Below the pieces are notes generated by a model, which had not been told where the DNA came from, made no database searches, and saw only the letters and a list, made by a program, of their open reading frames with translations. Below are positions 47,394 to 57,329 of a DNA stretch of 64,000 nucleotides, in pieces. How positions within the stretch are numbered: the first letter of the stretch is position 1; every line of letters begins with the position of its first letter. A program made the position numbers and the translations under genes. Origin of the DNA: Pseudonocardia petroleophila (GTDB lineage: Bacteria; Actinomycetota; Actinomycetes; Mycobacteriales; Pseudonocardiaceae); NCBI RefSeq assembly GCF_014235185.1, contig NZ_CP060131.1, positions 689,501 through 753,500 of the forward strand, read 5' to 3'.

Positions 47394-49043
47394 ATGCGAT
47401 CACGTCGAGTTGCAGCCTCACTCGCCGTCGGTGTCTCCGTCGCGCTGTTCGCCAGCGCGTGCGGGGGCGGCGGTGGCGACTCCGCAGGCGGCGCAGGTGG
47501 CGACGGAGCCGCCACCACCATCAGCGTCTACAGCACCGAGCCGGAGAACCCGCTCGTGCCGAGCAACACCAACGAGGTCGGCGGCGGGCGCGTCATCGAC
47601 GCGCTCTTCAGCTACCTCGTCGGCTACGAGGCCGAGGACGCCGCGCCGTACAACGACGTCGCGGAGTCCATCGAGACCACGGACTCGCAGAACTACACCA
47701 TCACGCTGAAGGACTGGACGTTCCACGACGGCACCCCCGTCACGTCCTCCTCCTTCGTCGACGCCTGGAACTTCGCGGCGTACGGGCCCAACGCCCAGCA
47801 GAACTCGTCGTTCTTCAGCCAGATCCAGGGCTTCGCGGACGTGAACCCGACCGACCCCGACGGCGAGTCCGGCCCGGCGGAGGCCCCGGCCCCCGCGGCC
47901 GAGACCATGTCCGGCCTGCAGGTCGTCGACGACAAGACGTTCACCGTCGCGCTGACCGCGCCCTTCTCGGTGTTCCCGACGACGCTGGGCTACTCGGCGT
48001 TCGCCCCGCTGCCCGAGTCGTTCTTCACCGACCAGGCCGCCTTCGAGGCCGCGCCGATCGGCAACGGCCCGTTCCGCTACGTCGACCGCCAGCCCGGTGC
48101 CAACATCACCGTCGAGACGTGGGCCGACTTCCCCGGTGAGCGCAAGCCGCAGGTCGGCGGCGTGGAGTTCCGCTCCTACGCCTCGCCCGAGGCCGGCTAC
48201 GCCGACCTGGTCGCCGGCAACCTCGACTACATGGAGCAGCTGCCGCCGTCGGCGCTGGTCGGCCGGCTCTTCGAGCAGGACCTCGCCGGTCGCAACTCGA
48301 ACACGACCTACCTCGGGATGAACACGATCGCGTTCCCGATCTACGACCCGAAGTACGCCGACCCGCGCGTGCGCGTGGCCCTGTCGATGGCGATCGACCG
48401 CCAGGCCGTCAGCGACCAGGTCTACGACGGTCTGCGCGACCCGGCCGCCGGCATCGTCCCGCCCGGCCTCGACGGCTACGTCGACGGCCAGTGCGGCGAG
48501 AACTGCACGTACAACCCGGACCGCGCCAAGCAGCTGCTCGCCGAGGCCGGCTTCACCGGGCCGATCGAGCTCACGTCCAACGCCGACGGCGCGGGCAACC
48601 AGGAGGTCTTCCAGGCCTTCTGCATCTCGATCACCAACGCCACCGGGCTCGAGTGCAACTTCGTGCCCGTGCCGACGTTCGCGGAGTTCCGCACCACGAT
48701 CAACGCCCGCGAGGCCACCACGCCGTTCCGCACCGGCTGGTCCGCGGACTACCCGTCGATCGAGAACTTCCTCAACCCGCTCTACCGCACCGGGGCCTCG
48801 GCCAACGACGGCGAGTACTCCAACCCGCAGGTCGACGCGCTGCTCGCGCAGGGCGACGCGGCCCCGTCCCCGGACGCGGCCTTCGGCTTCTACCAGGAGG
48901 CGGAGCGGCTGATCCTGCAGGACATGCCCACCATCCCGACCTTCTACTCGAACACCCAGGCCGGCTGGTCGCCGCGGATGTCCACCGCGACCACCAACCA
49001 GTTCCGTGAGCTGGACCTGATCACGGCAGCAGTGTCCGAGTAA
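47394..49043 (+). CDS. oligopeptide-type ABC transporter substrate-binding lipoprotein
   Basis: 549 residues from ATG 47394 (GGAAG upstream; the frame is open from 47331). The signal peptide 'VAASLAVGVSVALFASACGG' has a lipobox-like Cys followed by a Gly/Ser linker. The SBP family-5 domain has 'GGGRVIDALFSYLVGYEAED', YTITLKDWTFHDGTPVTSSSF, NGPFRYVDRQPGA and AIDRQAVSDQVYDGLRDPA. It binds oligopeptides or similar solutes for the permease set downstream. The 134-nt gap to the permease gene is the largest in the operon. DppA/OppA-like; the ligand is unknown. Confidence 0.9.
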   Translation: MRSRRVAASLAVGVSVALFASACGGGGGDSAGGAGGDGAATTISVYSTEPENPLVPSNTNEVGGGRVIDALFSYLVGYEAEDAAPYNDVAESIETTDSQNYTITLKDWTFHDGTPVTSSSFVDAWNFAAYGPNAQQNSSFFSQIQGFADVNPTDPDGESGPAEAPAPAAETMSGLQVVDDKTFTVALTAPFSVFPTTLGYSAFAPLPESFFTDQAAFEAAPIGNGPFRYVDRQPGANITVETWADFPGERKPQVGGVEFRSYASPEAGYADLVAGNLDYMEQLPPSALVGRLFEQDLAGRNSNTTYLGMNTIAFPIYDPKYADPRVRVALSMAIDRQAVSDQVYDGLRDPAAGIVPPGLDGYVDGQCGENCTYNPDRAKQLLAEAGFTGPIELTSNADGAGNQEVFQAFCISITNATGLECNFVPVPTFAEFRTTINAREATTPFRTGWSADYPSIENFLNPLYRTGASANDGEYSNPQVDALLAQGDAAPSPDAAFGFYQEAERLILQDMPTIPTFYSNTQAGWSPRMSTATTNQFRELDLITAAVSE

Positions 49044-49177
49044 CGACCAGCACGACCCACCACAGCTCAGGGCGGCGGCCGGGCACCCCGGTCGCCGCCC
49101 TACGCTGTGGATGTGGGTCAGACCGTGGCCTCGCGACCCCACCGGGAACGGGCCGCGCCGCACCCAGGAGGTGATTC

Positions 49178-50104
49178 GTGGGCCGCTACGTGCTGCGTCG
49201 GCTGCTCCAGCTCGTCCCCGTCTTCATCGGGACGACGTTCCTGATCTACGTGCTCGTCTGGGCCATCCCGGGCGACCCCTTCGCCGCCAAGTGCGGCGAC
49301 CGCCCGTGCCCTCCCGCGTACATCGCGGAGATGCGCGAGAAGTTCAACCTCGACGACAACATCTTCTCCCAGTACTTCCAGTACCTGGGCAACCTCGTCA
49401 CCGGCGACTTCGGCGAGACGTTCTCCGGACTGCAGGTCAGCGACCTCATCGCCGACGCCTACCCGACCACCATCCGGCTGGCGGTGCTGGCGCTGCTCAT
49501 CGAGGCCGTCATCGGCCTCACCGCGGGCGTCTTCACCGGCCTGCGCGGCGGCGGCTTCGTCGACAACCTGGTGCTGGTCTCCACGCTGTTCCTCATCGCG
49601 GTCCCGGTGTTCGTCACCGGCTTCGTCATCCAGACCTTCCTCGGCCTGCGCTGGGGGATCATCAGCCCGACGGTGTCGATCGACCCGACGTGGGGTGAGC
49701 TGATCGCCCCGGCGTTCGTGCTCGGCAGCCTGTCGATGGCGTACGTGACCCGGCTGATGCGCACCTCGATCGCGGAGAACCAGCGCGCCGACTACGTCCG
49801 CACCGCGGTCGCGAAGGGCCTCGCCCCGCGCCGCGTCGTGGGCGTGCACCTGCTGCGCAACTCCGCGATCCCGGTGATCACGTTCCTGGGCACCGACCTG
49901 GGCGCGCTGATGGGCGGCGCGATCGTCACCGAGGGCATCTTCAACATCCGGGGCATCGGCGGGCTCGTCTTCCGCGCGATCGTCACCAAGGAGGGCATCA
50001 CCGTGACCGGTGTGGTGGTCCTCCTCGTCATCGTCTACCTGCTGATGAACCTGCTGGTCGACGTGCTCTACGCCGTTCTCGACCCGAGGATCCGCCTTGA
50101 CTGA
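49178..50104 (+). CDS. ABC transporter permease, OppB/DppB type
   Basis: 308 residues from GTG 49178, with one of the strongest ribosome binding sites here (AGGAGGTGA at about 49167-49175). Six hydrophobic helices and the permease EAA loop 'RADYVRTAVAKGLAPRRVVG' (about residue 205) are seen, as is the N-terminal 'VLRRLLQLVPVFIGTTFLIY' typical of OppB. It forms the heterodimeric channel with the OppC-type protein that follows. Confidence 0.92.
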   Translation: MGRYVLRRLLQLVPVFIGTTFLIYVLVWAIPGDPFAAKCGDRPCPPAYIAEMREKFNLDDNIFSQYFQYLGNLVTGDFGETFSGLQVSDLIADAYPTTIRLAVLALLIEAVIGLTAGVFTGLRGGGFVDNLVLVSTLFLIAVPVFVTGFVIQTFLGLRWGIISPTVSIDPTWGELIAPAFVLGSLSMAYVTRLMRTSIAENQRADYVRTAVAKGLAPRRVVGVHLLRNSAIPVITFLGTDLGALMGGAIVTEGIFNIRGIGGLVFRAIVTKEGITVTGVVVLLVIVYLLMNLLVDVLYAVLDPRIRLD

Positions 50105-51047
50105 CCCCCAGGCCATCGCCACCGCGAGCCCCACCCCGCTCAGCCAGGCCGGCGCCCCCGGCGAGACCACCACCACCGACAAGCCGCGCAGCCTCACCTC
50201 CGACGCCTGGCACGACCTGCGTCGGCGGCCGCTGTTCATCGTCTCGGCGGTGCTGATCACGGTCCTGCTGGTCATCGCGGCGTTCCCGCAGCTGTTCACC
50301 TCGGTCGACCCGGGGGTGGGCGACCTGTCCCGCTCCCGCCAGGGCCCGTCGTCGGACGCGATCTTCGGCTACGACGCGCTGGGCCGCGACGTGTACGCCC
50401 GGGCGATCTACGGCGCGCGCGTCTCGATCGTCGTCGGGGTGCTCGCCACCGTGCTGACGGTCCTGATCGGCGGCGTGCTCGGGCTGGTGTCCGGGTTCGC
50501 GGGCGGCCGGGTCGACTCGGTCGTGTCCCGCTTCGCCGACATCTTCTTCGGCCTGCCATTCGTGCTCGGCGCGATCGTCATCCTCTCCACGTTCCGCGAC
50601 GCCGTCGGCAACAACCCGATCGGGATCTCGGCGATCGTCATCGGCACGATGGCCGCGCTCGGCTGGCCGGTCGTCATGCGGATCATGCGGTCGGCCGCGA
50701 TCTCCGCACGCAACCAGGACTACGTCCGCGCCGCACGCGGGCTGGGTGCGGGGCCGCTGCGGATCATCGTCAAGCACATGCTCCCCAACTGCGTCGCGCC
50801 CGTGCTGGTCTACGCCACGATCTCGCTCGGCGCGTTCATCGGGGCCGAGGCCACGCTGTCCTACCTCGGCATCGGGCTGCGCGACCCCGTCGTGTCCTGG
50901 GGCGTGATGATCAGCGAGGCCCAGACGTCGCTGCGCGTCGCCCCCACCCTCCTGGTGTTCCCCGGCGCCTTCCTCATCATCACCGTGCTCGCCTTCGTGA
51001 TGCTCGGCGACGCCGTGCGCAGCGCGTTCGACCCGAAGGGCCGCTGA
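50097..51047 (+). CDS. ABC transporter permease, OppC/DppC type
   Basis: 316 residues from a TTG start overlapping the preceding gene by 8 nt. A cytosolic N-terminus of about 45 residues precedes helix 1 ('LFIVSAVLITVLLVIAAFPQ'); GYDALGRDVYARAIYGARVS is the OppC landmark. The EAA loop is 'NQDYVRAARGLGAGPLRIIV'. It ends LGDAVRSAFDPKGR, as the family does. Partner of the OppB-type permease. Confidence 0.92.
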   Translation: MTDPQAIATASPTPLSQAGAPGETTTTDKPRSLTSDAWHDLRRRPLFIVSAVLITVLLVIAAFPQLFTSVDPGVGDLSRSRQGPSSDAIFGYDALGRDVYARAIYGARVSIVVGVLATVLTVLIGGVLGLVSGFAGGRVDSVVSRFADIFFGLPFVLGAIVILSTFRDAVGNNPIGISAIVIGTMAALGWPVVMRIMRSAAISARNQDYVRAARGLGAGPLRIIVKHMLPNCVAPVLVYATISLGAFIGAEATLSYLGIGLRDPVVSWGVMISEAQTSLRVAPTLLVFPGAFLIITVLAFVMLGDAVRSAFDPKGR

Positions 51048-51048
51048 C

Positions 51049-52053
51049 GTGGACCTGACCAAGAACGAGAACGACGGCCCCCTGCTCGAGGTCGACGGCC
51101 TGCACGTCGAGTTCCACACCCGCGACGGCGTCGCGCGCGTGCTCAACGGCGTCAGCTACTCGGTGGCGGCGGGCGAGACACTGGCCGTGCTGGGCGAGTC
51201 CGGCTCGGGCAAGTCCGTCACCGCCAACACCGTCATGGGCATCCTCCCGATGCCGCCCGGGCGGATCACCGCGGGCTCGATCCGCTACCGCGGCGAGGAG
51301 CTCCTCACCGCGGAGGACGAGCGCCGCCGCGAGCTGCGCGGCGAGAACATCGCGATGATCTTCCAGGACGCGCTGTCGGCGCTGAACCCCGTCTACACCG
51401 TGGGGTTCCAGATCGGCGAGCAGCTGCGCACCCGGCGCGGGATGAGCAAGAAGGACGCGGAGAAGCGCTCGATCGAGCTGCTCGACCAGGTCGGCATCCC
51501 GGGGGCGACGCAGCGGGTGCGCAACTACCCGCACGAGTTCTCCGGCGGCATGCGGCAGCGCGCGATGATCGCCATGTCGCTCGCGCTCGACCCCGACGTG
51601 CTCATCGCCGACGAGCCCACCACCGCCCTCGACGTCACCGTGCAGGCCCAGATCATGGACCTGCTCAAGGACATCCAGACCGAGCGGCACATGGGCCTGA
51701 TCCTCATCACGCACGACCTGGGCGTCGTCGCGGAGGTCGCCGACCGGATCGCGGTGATGTACGCGGGCCGGATCGTCGAGAACGCCGACGTGCACGCCCT
51801 CTACGCCAACCCGGGCCACCCGTACACGCGGGCGCTGCTGGAGTCGATCCCGCGGCTGGACAGCAAGGGCACCGAGCTGCGGGCCATCAAGGGCCTGCCG
51901 CCGAACCTGACGAACATCCCGTCGGGCTGCCCGTTCCACCCCCGCTGCCCCATGGCCGTCGACCGCTGCCGCGACGTCGTGCCGCCGCTGGCGGAGCTGC
52001 CGGGCGGCCGCTCGTCGGCCTGCCTGTTCGCCGAGGAGCTGGTGAGCGCATGA
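51049..52053 (+). CDS. ABC transporter ATP-binding protein, OppD type
   Basis: 334 residues from GTG 51049, 1 nt after the previous stop. Walker A is [10 protein letters not shown], the signature is [13 protein letters not shown], Walker B is [12 protein letters not shown], and the H-loop is LILITHDLG. The C-terminal oligopeptide-type extension has the Cys cluster [14 protein letters not shown], which in Opp/Dpp ATPases can carry a [4Fe-4S] cluster. ATPase subunit 1 of the importer. Confidence 0.94.
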   Translation: MDLTKNENDGPLLEVDGLHVEFHTRDGVARVLNGVSYSVAAGETLAVLGESGSGKSVTANTVMGILPMPPGRITAGSIRYRGEELLTAEDERRRELRGENIAMIFQDALSALNPVYTVGFQIGEQLRTRRGMSKKDAEKRSIELLDQVGIPGATQRVRNYPHEFSGGMRQRAMIAMSLALDPDVLIADEPTTALDVTVQAQIMDLLKDIQTERHMGLILITHDLGVVAEVADRIAVMYAGRIVENADVHALYANPGHPYTRALLESIPRLDSKGTELRAIKGLPPNLTNIPSGCPFHPRCPMAVDRCRDVVPPLAELPGGRSSACLFAEELVSA

Positions 52054-53066
52054 GCTCCCTGCAGAAGAACGAGCCGATCCTCGAGGTCGAGGACCTCGTC
52101 AAGCACTTCCCCGTCCGCGTCGGCATCGCGATCAAGCGCACCGTCGGGCACGTCCGGGCCGTCGACGGGGTGTCGTTCACGCTCAACAAGGGCGAGACGC
52201 TCGGCGTCGTCGGCGAGTCCGGCTGCGGCAAGTCGACGCTCGCGCAGGTGCTCATGCGCCTGGAACCGCCCACCGGCGGGTCCGTGCGGTTCCACGGCGA
52301 GGACATCTTCGCCAAGCGCGGCCGGGACCTGAAGGCGCTGCGGCGGCAGATCCAGATCGTGCTGCAGGACCCGTACACCTCGCTCAACCCGCGCATGACG
52401 GTCGGCGACATCGTCGGGGAGCCCTTCGAGATCCACCCCGAGGTCGCGCCCAAGGGCGAGCGCCGCAAGAAGGTGCAGGAGCTGCTCGACGTCGTCGGCC
52501 TCAACCCCGACTTCATCAACCGGTACCCGCACCAGTTCTCCGGCGGGCAGCGCCAGCGCATCGGCATCGCCCGCGCGCTGGCCCTGCGCCCCGAGGTGAT
52601 CATCTGCGACGAGCCGGTGTCGGCGCTCGACGTCTCCATCCAGGCGCAGGTGATGAACCTGCTCGGCGACCTGCAGCGCGAGTTCGGGCTGTCCTACATC
52701 TTCATCGCCCACGACCTGTCGGTGGTGCGGCACCTGTCCGACCGCGTCGCCGTCATGTACCTGGGCAAGGTCGTGGAGATCGGCACCGAGGACGAGATCT
52801 ACACGCGGCCCTCGCACCCGTACACGCAGGCGCTGCTCTCCGCGGTGCCGGTGCCCGACCCGTCGGTCCGGGTGGGGCGCAAGCGGATCCGGCTCACCGG
52901 CGACGTCCCCAGCCCGGTGAACCCCCCGTCGGGGTGCCGGTTCCGGACGCGCTGCTGGAAGGCGACGGACCTGTGCGCCGAGGAGGAACCGGCCCTCGAG
53001 GTGCGCAGCGGCGGACACGCCAGCGCGTGCCACCACGCCGAGGAGCAGTACCTCCTGCCCACCTGA
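52050..53066 (+). CDS. ABC transporter ATP-binding protein, OppF type
   Basis: 338 residues, overlapping OppD by 4 nt (ATGA). Walker [11 protein letters not shown], signature [13 protein letters not shown], Walker [14 protein letters not shown]-loop IFIAHDLS. A Cys-rich C-terminal extension ([15 protein letters not shown]) is present. It is the second ATPase of the importer and ends the five-gene ABC operon. Confidence 0.94.
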   Translation: MSSLQKNEPILEVEDLVKHFPVRVGIAIKRTVGHVRAVDGVSFTLNKGETLGVVGESGCGKSTLAQVLMRLEPPTGGSVRFHGEDIFAKRGRDLKALRRQIQIVLQDPYTSLNPRMTVGDIVGEPFEIHPEVAPKGERRKKVQELLDVVGLNPDFINRYPHQFSGGQRQRIGIARALALRPEVIICDEPVSALDVSIQAQVMNLLGDLQREFGLSYIFIAHDLSVVRHLSDRVAVMYLGKVVEIGTEDEIYTRPSHPYTQALLSAVPVPDPSVRVGRKRIRLTGDVPSPVNPPSGCRFRTRCWKATDLCAEEEPALEVRSGGHASACHHAEEQYLLPT

Positions 53067-53086
53067 TCCGGCACCCACCCGATCCG

Positions 53087-53524
53087 ATGACGCCTCCCGT
53101 CGCACCCCTGGCTCCCGACCCGGAGCTGCTGCGGGTGCAGCGGGAGGCGTACCTCGTCGAGGCCGCGCTGCTCGGCACCGACGCCATCCCGGCCCTGCAC
53201 GACACCCTCGACTCGCTCGCGACCGCGGGCCTGGCCTGGTACGGCTGTCGCGACGCGAGCGGGCTGCTGGGGGCCGTCGCCACCACGTCCGCGGACGGGG
53301 TCGTCGACATCGACCGGCTCGTCGTGGCCCCGCGCGCGTTCCGCCGGGGCGTGGGGACGGCGCTGGTGGCCCACGTCCTCGACCTCGCCCCGGGTGCGGT
53401 CACGGTGTCGACCGGCCGGGAGAACTACCCCGCCCGGATCCTCTACGAGCGGGCCGGATTCCGGGTGACCGACGAGGCCGAGGTCGAGCCCGGGCTGTGG
53501 GTGACGCGCTACCGCCGCCCCTGA
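53087..53524 (+). CDS. GNAT family N-acetyltransferase
   Basis: 145 residues from ATG 53087. The GNAT core has 'VDIDRLVVAPRAFRRGVGTA' (acetyl-CoA pyrophosphate loop RRGVGT) and 'GRENYPARILYERAGFRVTD'. It starts 20 nt after the OppF-type gene and may be read from the same transcript; its acceptor is unknown. Convergent with the LpqW-like gene (9 nt between stops). Confidence 0.82.
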   Translation: MTPPVAPLAPDPELLRVQREAYLVEAALLGTDAIPALHDTLDSLATAGLAWYGCRDASGLLGAVATTSADGVVDIDRLVVAPRAFRRGVGTALVAHVLDLAPGAVTVSTGRENYPARILYERAGFRVTDEAEVEPGLWVTRYRRP

Positions 53525-53533
53525 GCCGCCCGC

Positions 53534-55297
53534 CTAGCGGGCCGGCTCTCCCCACCGGGCGGCCCCGGCGAGCGGGCCCTCGGTGAGCGGGCCCGGCGCG
53601 ATCCCCGTCGCGGCGTCGGCGGCCGGGCTGCTGACCACCAGGCTCACCGGCTGGAACAGCGGGAGGGCGGGCAGCTGCACCCACAGGACCCGCTCCGCCG
53701 TGGCGAAGCGGGTCGGGTCGTCCTCCCCGCTGCCCGCCGCGAGCGACTCCAGGAGCAGCTGCAGGGCCGGGAAGCAGAACCCGGTGGGCGTCGACGGCGG
53801 CTCGGGGACCACCGCGCTGGGCAGCGCGCAGCCGTAGTCGGAGGCGAGCTCGGTGCCGGGCGCCGCCCCGACGGTGCGCGGGCCGACGATGACGTCGACC
53901 GCCACCCCTCCGTCGGGCGGCGGGGCCGTCGTGGGTGCGGCGGCGGTGGTGGCGGGGGGAGTCGACGACGGCGGGGTGGTGGTGGGCGCCGTCGTCGTGG
54001 TGATCTCGCCGGCGGGTGCGCTGCCCTGCACGAACAGCTGGGCCGCGGGCGACTCGACCGCGGTGGCGTCGATCCCGGCCGCGGTGAGCTGGGCGGCGAC
54101 GAGCCGCGCGACGCGGCCGTCCTCCGTCCGCTCCGCGGCCGAGCCGATCACCAGCGAGACCGGCCCGCCGTCGGCGGCCCAGTTCCCGGACGCGTCCCGG
54201 GTCCAGCCGGCGGACCTCAGGAGCTGCTCGGCGGCGATCGGGTCGGGTCGGGCCGGGGCCCCCTCCGGGGCGCTGGCCGCGTACCCCGGCTCGGAGGGGG
54301 CGAGCCCGAACGCGTCGGCGGGGAGGGCCTCCGGGGCGACGGAGAGCCGGATCGCCTCGCGGTCGAGCAGCGCGGCGAGCCCCTGGCGGGCCCGCGCGTC
54401 GCGCAGCGGGCCGTCGGCGGAGCGCAGGCCGAGCTGGGTGACGGTCGGCAGCGGGGCGAGCTGCGTGCGCGGCACCGGGCTCAGACCGCCCAGCGCGGTG
54501 CGGATCGCCGGGTCGGCCTCGGCCAGCGCCACGTCGACGTCCCCGGCGGCGAGCCCGGTGGCCATCGCGGCGTCGTCGAGGCGGCGCAGCACGAGGGTGT
54601 CGAGGACGGCCGGGGTGTCCCAGTAGGTGTCGTTGCGGGCGAGCACGACCTCGCCGCGGCCCGGGTCGACCGTCGCGATCCGGAACGGGCCGCCCGACGC
54701 CGGCAGGCCGCCCGTCGTGGCCCCGATCCAGGAGCCGGGGGCGTCCTTGAGCAGGTGGGCGGGCAGCAGGTCGGAGAACAGCCCCTGCCAGGCCGGGTAC
54801 GGCGCGTCGAACACGACGTCGACGGCCTTGCCGCCCGCCCGGGACCGGACGTCGGTGATCATCCGGTAGCCCGCGGCGTCGGCGACGCCGGGGTCGGCCC
54901 GCATCTGCTCCCAGAGGTAGACGAAGTCCTCCGCCGCGATCGGCGTGTTCGTCGACCAGGAGGCCTCCAGGTTGAGCTCGTAGCTCACCGTGAAGGGATC
55001 GGTGGAGACGACCTCGGCGCTGGTGGCGATCGTGCGGTCGAGCTGCGGGACGCCGTCGGCGCCGGGCCGGAACACCGACGGCAGCACGAGCGCCGCCACC
55101 GCCGTGGTGAGCGGCGAGGAGTGCGCCAGCAGGTGCGGGTTGAACCCCGCGCCCAGGTCCTCGACGCCGACCACGATCTCGGACGGTTCGGGCTGCGCGG
55201 TGGGCTCCGGCGCGGCCGGTGGCGGCTCGGCCAGCGGCACCTGGGTGCAGGCGGCCAGCAGGACCGTCAGCAGGGCCAGGACCAGCGCGCGCATCAC
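53534..55297 (-). CDS. lpqW: LpqW-like substrate-binding-protein-family lipoprotein
   Basis: 587 residues. The signal peptide MMRALVLALLTVLLAAC has a clean lipobox (LAAC). The SBP family-5 fold has VVGVEDLGAGFNPHLLAHSS, 'YELNLEASWSTNTPIAAEDF' and GGPFRIATVDPGRGEVVLARN, with a Pro/Thr-rich insertion at about 435-465 (encoded at 53930-54000). It has no transporter genes beside it and precedes typA, as lpqW (Rv1166) does relative to Rv1165. In mycobacteria LpqW acts in PIM/LAM synthesis rather than import. The function here is inferred from orthology. Confidence 0.8.
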   Translation of the reverse strand: MMRALVLALLTVLLAACTQVPLAEPPPAAPEPTAQPEPSEIVVGVEDLGAGFNPHLLAHSSPLTTAVAALVLPSVFRPGADGVPQLDRTIATSAEVVSTDPFTVSYELNLEASWSTNTPIAAEDFVYLWEQMRADPGVADAAGYRMITDVRSRAGGKAVDVVFDAPYPAWQGLFSDLLPAHLLKDAPGSWIGATTGGLPASGGPFRIATVDPGRGEVVLARNDTYWDTPAVLDTLVLRRLDDAAMATGLAAGDVDVALAEADPAIRTALGGLSPVPRTQLAPLPTVTQLGLRSADGPLRDARARQGLAALLDREAIRLSVAPEALPADAFGLAPSEPGYAASAPEGAPARPDPIAAEQLLRSAGWTRDASGNWAADGGPVSLVIGSAAERTEDGRVARLVAAQLTAAGIDATAVESPAAQLFVQGSAPAGEITTTTAPTTTPPSSTPPATTAAAPTTAPPPDGGVAVDVIVGPRTVGAAPGTELASDYGCALPSAVVPEPPSTPTGFCFPALQLLLESLAAGSGEDDPTRFATAERVLWVQLPALPLFQPVSLVVSSPAADAATGIAPGPLTEGPLAGAARWGEPAR

Positions 55298-55346
55298 CCG
55301 GTCATCCTGCCACTCGGTCGAGTGACCCGGACCGCCCGCCGCCCGG

Positions 55347-57266
55347 TCAGCCGGCCGCCGCCTTGGCCCGCGAGCGCTGCCGCCCGCGCAGGTGCGAGTC
55401 GAGCTCGACCTTGCGGATCCGCACCGACTCCGGCGTCACCTCGACGCACTCGTCGTTGGCGCAGAACTCCAGGCTCTGCTCCAGGTTCAGCACGGTCGGC
55501 GGGGTGAGCTTGACCAGCTCGTCGCTCGTCGACTTCCGCATGTTCGTCAGCTTCTTCTCGCGGACGATGTTGACCTCGAGGTCCTCGGCGCGCGTGTACT
55601 CGCCGATGACCATGCCCGCGTACACCTGCGTGCCCGGGCCGATGAACAGCACGCCGCGGTCGGCCAGCTGCTCCACCGCGTAGCCGGTGACGGGGCCGGT
55701 GCGGTCGGCGATCAGCGAGCCGCGGAGGCGGTTGTTGATCTCACCGACCCACGGGCCGTAGCCGTCGAAGACGTGGCTGACGATGCCCGCGCCGCGCGTG
55801 ATCGTCAGGAACTCGGTGCGGAAGCCGATCAGGCCCCGCGACGGCACCCGGTAGTCCAGGCGCACGCGGCTCTCGCCGTGCACCATCTGGCTCATCTCGC
55901 CCTTGCGGCCCGCGAGGAGCTGCGTGACGGCGCCGAGGTGCTCGGTGGGGACGTCGGCGGAGAGCTGCTCGAACGGCTCGTGCAGCTTGCCGTCGATCAT
56001 CTGGGTGACGACCTCGGGCTTGCCGACGGTCATCTCGAAGCCCTCGCGGCGCATCGTCTCGACGAGGATGGCCAGCGCCAGCTCACCGCGGCCCTGCACC
56101 TCCCACGCGTCGGGGCGCTCGGTGGGCAGCACGCGCAGCGACACGTTGCCGATCAGCTCGGAGTCGAGCCGGCCCTTCACCTGGCGGGCGGTGAGCTTGG
56201 TGCCCGGGTGCGGGTCGCGGCCGACGAGCGGGCTCGTGTTGATCCCGATCGTCACCGAGATCGCGGGCTCGTCGACGTGGATGCGGGGCAGCGCGACCGG
56301 GGTCTCCGGGTCGGCGAGCGTGTCGCCGATCGTGACGTCCGGGATGCCCGCGACGGCGACGAGGTCTCCCGCGTACGCGGCGTCGGTGGGCACGCGGGTC
56401 AGCGCCTCGGTGCGCAGCAGCTCGGTGATCTTGACGCGGTTGACCTTGCCACCGTCCTGCATCCACGCGACCTGCTGGCCGCGGCGGATGACGCCCGCGC
56501 GGACCCGGCACAGCGCGATGCGGCCGAGGAAGCTCGACGCGTCGAGGTTGGTGACGTGGGCCTGCAGCGGCGCGTCGGCGTCGTCGGCAGGCGGCGGCAC
56601 GGTCTCGGAGATGACGTCGAACAGGCTCTCCAGACCCGGCTCGTCCGGGAGGTCGCCGTCGGCGGGGCGGTTGCGGCTCGCCCGGCCGGCGCGCCCGCTC
56701 GCGTAGACGACGGGGAGGTCGAGCAGCCGGGAGGTCATGGTCTCGTCGAGCTCGAGCTCGTCGGCCAGCTCCAGGAGCAGCTCGAGGCTCTCGTCGACGA
56801 CCTCCTCGCAGCGGGCGTCGGGGCGGTCGGTCTTGTTGACGACCAGCACCACGGGCAGCCCGGCGATCAGGGTCTTGCGGAGGACGAAGCGCGTCTGCGG
56901 CAGCGGGCCCTCGGAGGCGTCCACGAGCAGCACCACACCGTCGACCATCGACAGGCCGCGCTCGACCTCACCGCCGAAGTCGGCGTGGCCCGGGGTGTCG
57001 ACGACGTTGAGCGTCATCCCCTGCCAGTCGATCGCCGTGTGCTTGGCGAGGATCGTGATGCCCTTCTCGCGCTCGAGGTCGCCGGAGTCCATGACCCGGT
57101 CGACGACGGCGGCCCGCTCGCCGAACGCACCCGAGGCGCGCAGCATCGCGTCGACGAGGGTGGTCTTGCCGTGGTCGACGTGCGCGACGATGGCGACGTT
57201 GCGCAGCCGCCCGTCCCCGCGGATCGCGCCGGGGCGTGCGGGGGCATCGGAGGTTGCTGTGCTCAC
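55347..57266 (-). CDS. typA: translational GTPase TypA/BipA
   Basis: 639 residues. GTP-binding motifs are NVAIVAHVDHGKTTLVDAML (G1), GITI (G2), DTPGHADFGGEVERGLSMVD (G3) and NKTD (G4). EF-G-like domains and the TypA-specific C-terminal part (for example 'RGSLIADRTGPVTGYAVEQL' and 'NIVREKKLTNMRKSTSDELV') follow. It is a ribosome-associated GTPase for stress adaptation and ribosome assembly. The start could also lie a few codons later. Confidence 0.95.
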   Translation of the reverse strand: MSTATSDAPARPGAIRGDGRLRNVAIVAHVDHGKTTLVDAMLRASGAFGERAAVVDRVMDSGDLEREKGITILAKHTAIDWQGMTLNVVDTPGHADFGGEVERGLSMVDGVVLLVDASEGPLPQTRFVLRKTLIAGLPVVLVVNKTDRPDARCEEVVDESLELLLELADELELDETMTSRLLDLPVVYASGRAGRASRNRPADGDLPDEPGLESLFDVISETVPPPADDADAPLQAHVTNLDASSFLGRIALCRVRAGVIRRGQQVAWMQDGGKVNRVKITELLRTEALTRVPTDAAYAGDLVAVAGIPDVTIGDTLADPETPVALPRIHVDEPAISVTIGINTSPLVGRDPHPGTKLTARQVKGRLDSELIGNVSLRVLPTERPDAWEVQGRGELALAILVETMRREGFEMTVGKPEVVTQMIDGKLHEPFEQLSADVPTEHLGAVTQLLAGRKGEMSQMVHGESRVRLDYRVPSRGLIGFRTEFLTITRGAGIVSHVFDGYGPWVGEINNRLRGSLIADRTGPVTGYAVEQLADRGVLFIGPGTQVYAGMVIGEYTRAEDLEVNIVREKKLTNMRKSTSDELVKLTPPTVLNLEQSLEFCANDECVEVTPESVRIRKVELDSHLRGRQRSRAKAAAG

Positions 57267-57314
57267 AGTTCACGGTAGCCCGTCCGGCCCCTGGCCTTCC
57301 CCCGGGTGTGAGCA

Positions 57315-57320
57315 TAGGCT
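57315..57320 (+). promoter_or_regulatory. -10 box (TAGGCT) for the 49-aa protein gene
   Basis: TAGGCT ends 9 nt before ATG 57330, consistent with leaderless transcription divergent from typA. Confidence 0.45.
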
Positions 57321-57329
57321 CGCCTCATC